Assembly (NCBI GenBank): GCA_902765975.1
Contig: CACXBO010000086.1
Location: 1 to 5,840 of the forward strand
Length of the DNA stretch: 5,840 bases
DNA from: Oscillospiraceae bacterium
Lineage (GTDB): Bacteria; Bacillota; Clostridia; Oscillospirales; Oscillospiraceae
Reading direction: 5' to 3'
The position numbers and the translations under genes are program-made. Every line of letters begins with the position of its first letter. The stretch's first letter is position 1. Below, piece by piece: positions 1 to 4,085 of this stretch. Below the pieces are notes generated by a model, which was given only the letters and a program-made list of their open reading frames with translations, was not told where the DNA came from and searched no databases.

Positions 1-708
1 GACGGTTATTTTCGTATCATTTCCGCTCACCAGCCCGCGAAGCCTAAGAGCAAGAGCGGTGGAGCCGCTGCCCGTTCCGCAGGCGAGGGTGAAATTCTCC
101 ACGCCCCGCTCGAAGGTCAGAGCCCTGACCTCGTTTTCGCCTGTGACTTCGCAGAAAGTGACGTTCGCGCCCTTCGGAAAGCCTTTATACCACCTCAGGC
201 TTGAGCCGAGCTTACTCAGCTCTTCGCGGTCGGCCTCCGCGAGACCTGAGTAAGGCACGACGCAGTGCGGATGACCCGGTATTCCGAGCTCGACGTAACT
301 TACGTCGAGTCCGAGAACTTCGCGGTGCAGGTCGATAACGGACGGACTGTTGAGACGCACTGTGTACTGCCTCTCGCTTCTGCGCTCGCCGACGACTGTT
401 CCGGACGCAGTTTCCACTCGGACGACGCTGCCGTCTGAAAGTCCGCGCTCGTAGCCCCAGCGGGAGATGCAGCGAGCGCCGTTTCCGCACATCTCACCCT
501 CCGTGCCGTCGTTATTGTAAAAGACCATCTTAAAGCATCCGCCGCCGGACGGAGCTTCGATGAACATTATCCCGTCGGCGCCGAGAGAGAGACGGCGCGA
601 GCAGAGCCTTTCGGAAATGCGTGAATAGTTCTGGCGGGCTATTATACCTGCGCGGTTGTCGATGATTATGAAATCGTTACCCGCACCCTGCATTTTAGTA
701 AATTTCAA
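1..708 (-). CDS. dapF: Diaminopimelate epimerase, 3' end cut by the window edge
   Basis: Cytoplasmic cofactor-free racemase that converts LL- to meso-diaminopimelate, the precursor of lysine and of peptidoglycan cross-links. The visible 236 residues begin MKFTKMQGAGNDF, the standard DapF opening. They carry both catalytic cysteine loops: NNDGTEGEMCGNGARC (Cys74) and ACGTGSGSTA (Cys210). The LGADG segment (about 42-46), the FPKGAN substrate-binding region (about 177-182) and the E200-R201 pair before the second Cys loop also fit. The family is usually about 270-280 residues, so roughly 40 residues lie beyond the left edge. The start is the TTG at 706-708. It restores the conserved first five residues, which an internal ATG (691-693) would lose, and it sits 8 nt after a strong AAAGGAGG. 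The gene starts 14 nt after the fused GTPase-like gene, whose stop lies within this ribosome binding site, so the two are probably co-transcribed and translationally coupled. Function is very secure. The link to the metal-handling neighbours may be positional only. Confidence 0.96.
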   Translation of the reverse strand, partial: MKFTKMQGAGNDFIIIDNRAGIIARQNYSRISERLCSRRLSLGADGIMFIEAPSGGGCFKMVFYNNDGTEGEMCGNGARCISRWGYERGLSDGSVVRVETASGTVVGERRSERQYTVRLNSPSVIDLHREVLGLDVSYVELGIPGHPHCVVPYSGLAEADREELSKLGSSLRWYKGFPKGANVTFCEVTGENEVRALTFERGVENFTLACGTGSGSTALALRLRGLVSGNDTKITV

Positions 709-715
709 GAAGCAA

Positions 716-724
716 GCCTCCTTT
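716..724 (-). promoter_or_regulatory. dapF ribosome binding site overlapping the upstream stop codon
   Basis: The minus strand reads TAAAGGAGGC, with GGAGG ending 8 nt before the TTG start of dapF. The first bases of this Shine-Dalgarno lie in the TAA stop (723-725) of the preceding gene. This site decides the start: the internal ATG at 693 has no comparable purine-rich sequence at normal spacing. Confidence 0.9.
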
Positions 725-1691
725 ATGAGAAGGTAACTACGTCCTCCTCCGGTCTCTGGGCCGGCTCGACCGACAGGGCGGTGAGCACGGGGCCCTTCCT
801 TCCTCTGTAGAGAAGATGAAGCTTCAGATTGACCTTTGCCGTGACCTTGACCCAATCCCTGTCTGTAAGCTCACGGTAGTTTTCGTAAACGCAGGGAAAA
901 CCGACGAACTGGATATCTGCGGCGCAACAGGTCATCGCAAACCTTCCGGGAACGAAGCTGTTCTTTCCGGCTTTAGGAGATTTATAGACCTGAGCGAGGA
1001 AACGAACGGTCTTTCTGTTATACTTTTCCGGCTCGTTCTGGCAGTCGAGAAACCATATCCCGTAGTCCGCGTCGCCTATTTCGATGATGTCCGCATTGAT
1101 GTCAAAGGGGAGCGGGTCGGGAATATCGTCGTATTTTACGCTTCCGTCTGCGTATTCGTATGCTATATCGCATTTTCTTGTGGCCTGACGGACAAGCTTG
1201 TGCAGCTCTTCGTGGGCGCCCTCTGCTTCGACAGCCTCAGCTCTGTTGAATACTACGAGCTCAGAGGGCGCTATCTTGTCGAGAAACAGGGAACGCATCG
1301 AATTGTCCCTTGCATAGGTCAGAGCGGTCGTTGAATCGGCGGTCATCAGGCACTGATAGATTATCCAGTGCTCCGGCATAGCCTCATACAGCTCCTGCAT
1401 AGTCCACATTCCGTTATATTCGATAACCACTCGTCCTGCCTTCGCCTCAGCCTCGAGAGCGGCGAGCTTCTGCGGATTGAGCTCGGATTTGTCCTCCAAA
1501 GTCTTGATCGTAACTCCGGGAAAAGCAAATTTTCTGGGATTATACTCCTCCTCGCCCTCCTCGCAGACGAGAAGAAGAGTGTTCTTTCCGGAATCGAATC
1601 TCGGATCCTCAAGCGTCTCCTGCACGAAACGCGTTTTGCCCGACTCAAGAAAGCCGAGAAAAACGTAAACAGGTATCTCTCTGTTCGCCAT
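723..1691 (-). CDS. Divergent G3E (CobW-like) GTPase domain fused to a TIGR03943/DUF1980-like C-terminal domain
   Basis: A 322-residue, probably cytoplasmic protein with no signal peptide or membrane segment. The N-terminal part (about 5-180) looks like a G3E P-loop GTPase. It has a Walker A GFLESGKT (13-20) and VVIEYNGMW (88-96) in the place of the family's LIEPSG segment. It lacks the CxCC metal site, and FNRAE (148-152) stands where NKxD is expected. The C-terminal part (about 205-322) has the motif RFAMTCCAAD (250-259), then DWVKVTAKV (279-287) and VLTALSVEPA (302-311). From memory this resembles the soluble C-terminal half of TIGR03943/DUF1980 proteins, which are encoded beside UPF0718-type permeases. 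The ATG at 1691 is chosen because GAGGAG lies 6 nt upstream and the P-loop begins right after it; the in-frame extension to 1760 would overlap the neighbour by 59 nt. It lies 10 nt after the His-rich GTPase gene, so the two products probably act together in metal handling. The biochemical role is unknown. Nucleotide binding is likely, but GTP specificity is doubtful given the altered G4 motif. Confidence 0.85.
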   Translation of the reverse strand: MANREIPVYVFLGFLESGKTRFVQETLEDPRFDSGKNTLLLVCEEGEEEYNPRKFAFPGVTIKTLEDKSELNPQKLAALEAEAKAGRVVIEYNGMWTMQELYEAMPEHWIIYQCLMTADSTTALTYARDNSMRSLFLDKIAPSELVVFNRAEAVEAEGAHEELHKLVRQATRKCDIAYEYADGSVKYDDIPDPLPFDINADIIEIGDADYGIWFLDCQNEPEKYNRKTVRFLAQVYKSPKAGKNSFVPGRFAMTCCAADIQFVGFPCVYENYRELTDRDWVKVTAKVNLKLHLLYRGRKGPVLTALSVEPAQRPEEDVVTFS

Positions 1692-1697
1692 GATTTT

Positions 1698-1703
1698 CTC
1701 CTC
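1698..1703 (-). promoter_or_regulatory. Ribosome binding site of the fused GTPase-like gene, overlapping the preceding stop
   Basis: The minus strand reads TGAGGAGAAAATCATG. The GAGGAG Shine-Dalgarno sits 6 nt before the ATG at 1691 and shares its first bases with the TGA stop of the His-rich GTPase gene. This fixes the start at 1691 and suggests translational coupling of the pair. Confidence 0.88.
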
Positions 1704-2865
1704 AGACTCCGAAGAGCTCCGCGACCTTATGCGTGTCGAGCTTTGAGCCGATAACGACAAGCTTTCCGATCACGTCCGGCTTTGCCTCACGGAACTCGAT
1801 CTCTCCCGGCACCATATCGAACTCATACCACGTATCTCCGCCGTCGACAATGCCCTTTGCGCGGAGGACTGCGCCGTATATGCCGCTGTCAAGCTCCTCG
1901 ACAGCCGCTTCAAGCTCGCTCTTTGTGAACTTCTTCGCTGTCTCAACTCCCCAGCTAACGAAAACCTCGTCGGCGTCGTGACCGTGATGATGGTGATGGT
2001 GATGGTGATGCTCGTGTTCTTCGTCATCGTCCTCACCGTGGTGATGGCAGCGGTGATGCTCATGCTCTTCATCAGCGTCATCGTCGTGGTGATGGTGGCA
2101 GTGATGCTCGTGTTCTTCGTCATCGTCTTCACCGTGGTGATGGCAGCAGTGATGCTCGTCATCGTCGTCATCATCGTCGTCGTGATGATGGTGCTCATGC
2201 TCCTCGTCCTCTCCTTCGGCTTCCTCATTCGCTTTTCTGGCAAGCTCTCTGAGCTCCGATACGAGGCTCCTTTCGCCGTGGAGAACGGAAAGAATCTGAT
2301 CTCCGGAAATAAGCTCCCAATCGGTGGTGACTATAGATGCGGTCGGGTTCTTTTCACGAATAAGGGCGACGGCTGAGGCGAGCTTTGCCTCATCCATATC
2401 CTTCGTGCGGCTGAGCACTATGGCGCTGGCGTGGCTGATCTGATCGTCGTAGAATTCACCGAAGTTCTTCATATACATCCTGACTTTTTTCGCATCGGCA
2501 ACTGCGACGAAAGAGCGCAGCTCGATGGGCAGCTCGCCTGCGACGCCTTCAACGGCGCGGGTAACGTCGGATAGCTTTCCGACTCCGCTCGGCTCTATCA
2601 GAATGAGCTCGGGCTCGTATTTTTCGATAACTTCACGGAGAGCTGAACGGAAATCTCCGACAAGACTGCAGCAGATACAGCCGTCGTTCAGCTCGTTTAT
2701 CTGAATTCCGCTCTCCTTCAGAAAGCTTCCGTCGATTCCTATTTCACCGAACTCGTTTTCAATGAGCACGACGCGCCTGCCCTTGAAGCTTTCCTTTATG
2801 AGCTTTTTGATCAGCGTTGTCTTTCCTGCGCCGAGAAATCCGGAGAAAATGTCAACTGTGGTCAT
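1702..2865 (-). CDS. G3E/COG0523 CobW-like GTPase with a long His/Asp-rich metal-binding loop
   Basis: A 387-residue cytoplasmic P-loop GTPase of the COG0523 group, whose characterised members act as metal chaperones or insertases, notably for zinc. Motifs in order: Walker A GFLGAGKTT (9-17), ENEFGE (36-41), the metal-binding NDGCICC (60-66) and LIEPSGVG (89-96). LSRTKD (151-156) stands where NKxD is usual. An 86-residue loop (about 214-299) follows, with 34 His and Cys at 240, 241, 256 and 273 among Asp and Glu runs. A CobW_C-type domain (about 300-387) ends the protein. The His-rich insert lies just before CobW_C, as in other members, but is unusually long and repetitive. The ATG at 2865 precedes the P-loop directly and has AAAGAAGG 9 nt upstream. 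It is the first gene of a two-gene GTPase unit. Metal binding is well supported; zinc is the likeliest metal by family precedent, with nickel or cobalt possible. I see no cobalamin genes, so the name CobW should not be read as a cobalamin role. Confidence 0.93.
   Translation of the reverse strand: MTTVDIFSGFLGAGKTTLIKKLIKESFKGRRVVLIENEFGEIGIDGSFLKESGIQINELNDGCICCSLVGDFRSALREVIEKYEPELILIEPSGVGKLSDVTRAVEGVAGELPIELRSFVAVADAKKVRMYMKNFGEFYDDQISHASAIVLSRTKDMDEAKLASAVALIREKNPTASIVTTDWELISGDQILSVLHGERSLVSELRELARKANEEAEGEDEEHEHHHHDDDDDDDDEHHCCHHHGEDDDEEHEHHCHHHHDDDADEEHEHHRCHHHGEDDDEEHEHHHHHHHHHGHDADEVFVSWGVETAKKFTKSELEAAVEELDSGIYGAVLRAKGIVDGGDTWYEFDMVPGEIEFREAKPDVIGKLVVIGSKLDTHKVAELFGV
2005..2061. 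repeat. Direct repeat, copy 1 (57 bp, 96-bp period)
   Basis: This segment matches 2101-2157 at 55 of 57 positions by eye; the differences are C/T in GTCCTC versus GTCTTC and G/A in GCAGCGG versus GCAGCAG. The start-to-start distance is 96 bp, exactly 32 codons, so gain or loss of a unit keeps the GTPase frame. It lies inside the His-rich loop. Confidence 0.92.
2101..2157. repeat. Direct repeat, copy 2 (57 bp, 96-bp period)
   Basis: Second copy of the repeat at 2005-2061, with two mismatches. It encodes the HHCCHHHGEDDDEEHEHH-type block. Near identity at the DNA level, not only in protein, points to a fairly recent in-frame duplication or to gene-conversion-like homogenisation. Confidence 0.92.
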
Positions 2866-2922
2866 TTATCAAAACCTTCTTTCAAGTATTCATTCCAAAT
2901 AATATTATAACGCTCTTGTCAA
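2866..2922 (-). promoter_or_regulatory. AT-rich intergenic gap, possible promoter or operator for the GTPase pair (weak)
   Basis: This 53-nt gap before the His-rich GTPase is the most AT-rich non-coding stretch in the window. On the minus strand TTGACA (2917-2922, overlapping the lipoprotein stop) and a perfect TATAAT (2904-2909) are both present, but only 7 nt apart, so they cannot serve together as a sigma-A promoter. A 10-bp palindrome ATAATATTAT (2899-2908) overlaps the TATAAT. It could be part of a Fur/Zur-type operator, but it is short and does not match a full Zur box that I know. No hairpin followed by a T-run is seen, so transcription from the lipoprotein gene could continue through. 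Confidence 0.3.
2875..2882 (-). promoter_or_regulatory. Ribosome binding site of the His-rich CobW-like gene
   Basis: The minus strand reads AAAGAAGG, ending 9 nt before the ATG at 2865. It is weaker than the GGAGG sites of the other genes in the window. Confidence 0.7.
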
Positions 2923-4061
2923 TAGCTATCCGTTTCCTCCGGAGCTTCGGGAGCTTCCTCGCAGACCGGGTAATCGCCTGACCAGGACGCGAGCTCTTTC
3001 ATCTCGGCGTCCGTGCGGAAGACGACCTCTTCGGCAGCATCCGGAATAAGGGATACGTCCAGATGCCGCGCTGCGCCTTCCTCGGGAAATACGATATTCC
3101 ATGAGTGGGGAACGCCGTCCTTCTCGCCGCGCACCACGACGCAGTCGAGACCCAAACGCTCTAATATGAGCTTCATAGCAATTGCAAAGCCCTCTCCGGC
3201 GGCCTTTTTCTGAACGAGAGCGCCGTAAGCCGTGTATGCCTGAGCCCAGGGCGAATACTCTCCGGTCTCCTCTTTTTCAATATCGTATTCGGCAAACTCC
3301 GCAAGCCTGAGACTGAGAACGGATATCAGCTCTGCGCCCTCAAGCTCCTCAACGCCCTCGATAAGACCGTCGATGGCGGAATCTATCTGCTTGCGGCGCG
3401 CTCTCGTCTCCTGAAGCGAATAGGGATATGTGAATACGACTTCACAGATACGGCTTTCAGCGCCTGGGGGATAGGAGAGAAGTTCTCCCTCCGGGCGATA
3501 CAAAAGCTCGGTACCGGAGAAATATACCCGGTCTATCTCGGCATTAAGCGCGGCGGCTCCGAAATCCGGCTCATCGCAGTAGAACGTAAATGCGACGGTA
3601 CGCGCCAGAAGAGCCGCTTCTATTCGCGAACCGATATCTTCACCGGAGATCGCTTCAATCTGAGCGCATTCATCTGCCGTCTTCTTATAAGTTATTGAGA
3701 TATCCGCCTCGTAATAGGAGACGATGAGATCAAGACTGTAGTTAACATAATACACAGCATAGGAGGCGAGAGGAAGAGAGGCTGTGAGGTTGACGCAAGC
3801 GTCTGCGAGGTCGGCGGATACGTTTCCGGAGTAGGATGAAAAACGCAGTCTTCCGTATGACTTGTGATCTGTGACGAGCTTGACGAGCGCTTCGTCAAGC
3901 TCGGCTTTTGAGCTGACCTCTATAATACTCGTCTCTGCTGCTGTCGGATAAGAAGAAATGCTGTGAGGCTCCGACGACTTATATTCGCCGTCTACGATAA
4001 GTGAACAGCCGGATAAGGCGATAAGAGCGGCGCATAGTATGATAATGGGGCTTTTTTTCAT
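2919..4061 (-). CDS. Lipoprotein with a transglutaminase-like domain lacking the catalytic Cys
   Basis: A 380-residue predicted lipoprotein, anchored outside the cytoplasmic membrane. The N-terminus MKK is followed by a hydrophobic stretch and the lipobox LSGC (16-19), with Cys19 as the lipidation site. A Ser/Thr/Glu-rich linker and a middle region (about 50-215) that I do not recognise follow. The part from about 240 looks like a transglutaminase-like (papain-fold) domain: AYGALVQKKAAGEGFAIAMK (279-297, the core helix), VPHSWNIV with His319, and HLDVSLIPD with Asp335. Active relatives have Cys in the GVCEGYA-type motif; here the position is Gly289 (codon GGA at 3195-3197). His and Asp are kept, so the fold is supported but classical catalysis is not. 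The acidic, Pro-containing tail ends ETDSY. The start has GGAGG 6 nt upstream. The gene follows the topoisomerase gene by 24 nt and precedes the GTPase gene by 53 nt. Its role is unknown; a binding or scaffolding job at the cell envelope is possible. Confidence 0.85.
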   Translation of the reverse strand: MKKSPIIILCAALIALSGCSLIVDGEYKSSEPHSISSYPTAAETSIIEVSSKAELDEALVKLVTDHKSYGRLRFSSYSGNVSADLADACVNLTASLPLASYAVYYVNYSLDLIVSYYEADISITYKKTADECAQIEAISGEDIGSRIEAALLARTVAFTFYCDEPDFGAAALNAEIDRVYFSGTELLYRPEGELLSYPPGAESRICEVVFTYPYSLQETRARRKQIDSAIDGLIEGVEELEGAELISVLSLRLAEFAEYDIEKEETGEYSPWAQAYTAYGALVQKKAAGEGFAIAMKLILERLGLDCVVVRGEKDGVPHSWNIVFPEEGAARHLDVSLIPDAAEEVVFRTDAEMKELASWSGDYPVCEEAPEAPEETDSY

Positions 4062-4067
4062 TAGCTG

Positions 4068-4072
4068 CCTCC
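4068..4072 (-). promoter_or_regulatory. Ribosome binding site of the lipoprotein gene
   Basis: The minus strand has ACGGAGGCAGCTAATG: GGAGG lies 6 nt before the ATG at 4061. It falls within the 24-nt gap after the topoisomerase stop and supports this start over any alternative. Confidence 0.88.
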
Positions 4073-4085
4073 GTTCTTTTGCTTA

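Larger units (their letters stand above)
1969..2226 (-). other. His/Asp/Glu/Cys-rich low-complexity region of the CobW-like GTPase
   Basis: Codons 214-299 of the GTPase encode three successive blocks, each starting GED and alternating acidic runs, HEHH runs and CHHH or HHHH clusters. The blocks start at residues 218, 245 and 277. The full middle block is 32 residues; the first is shorter (27) and the third ends in a nine-His run (286-294). On the plus strand this appears as GTGATG/GTCATC-rich DNA. Such clusters bind transition metals, and acidic runs keep the loop soluble. The repeat makes this segment prone to length change between strains. Confidence 0.93.

Noticed and set aside
212..497. 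Arg/Ser-rich minus-strand open frames
   Set aside because: They are alternative frames within dapF, whose own frame shows both catalytic Cys motifs.
816..1334. Plus-strand 172-codon open frame
   Set aside because: It lies wholly inside the fused GTPase-like gene on the other strand, with no ribosome binding site and no recognisable motif.
1692..1760. N-terminal extension of the fused GTPase-like protein (23 residues, Ser/Arg-rich)
   Set aside because: It overlaps the end of the preceding gene, has low-complexity composition, and the ATG at 1691 has a good ribosome binding site.
1969..2226. CRISPR-like or intergenic tandem array
   Set aside because: The repeats keep the reading frame, encode His/Asp blocks and have no unique spacers; they are part of the protein.
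1770..2243. Minus-strand open frame rich in Thr/Ile/Met repeats
   Set aside because: Frame-shifted reading of the same low-complexity repeat in the CobW-like gene; the composition is explained by the repeat.
1978..2376. Plus-strand open frame with a very hydrophobic, Val/Met-rich product that looks like membrane segments
   Set aside because: It is the antisense of the His/Asp repeat: CAC/CAT and GAC/GAT codons read backwards give GTG/ATG and GTC/ATC. It has no ribosome binding site and lies inside a clearly real gene.
2904..2922. TTGACA and TATAAT as a standard promoter
   Set aside because: The spacer is 7 nt instead of about 17, so they cannot form one sigma-A promoter; kept only as a weak regulatory region.
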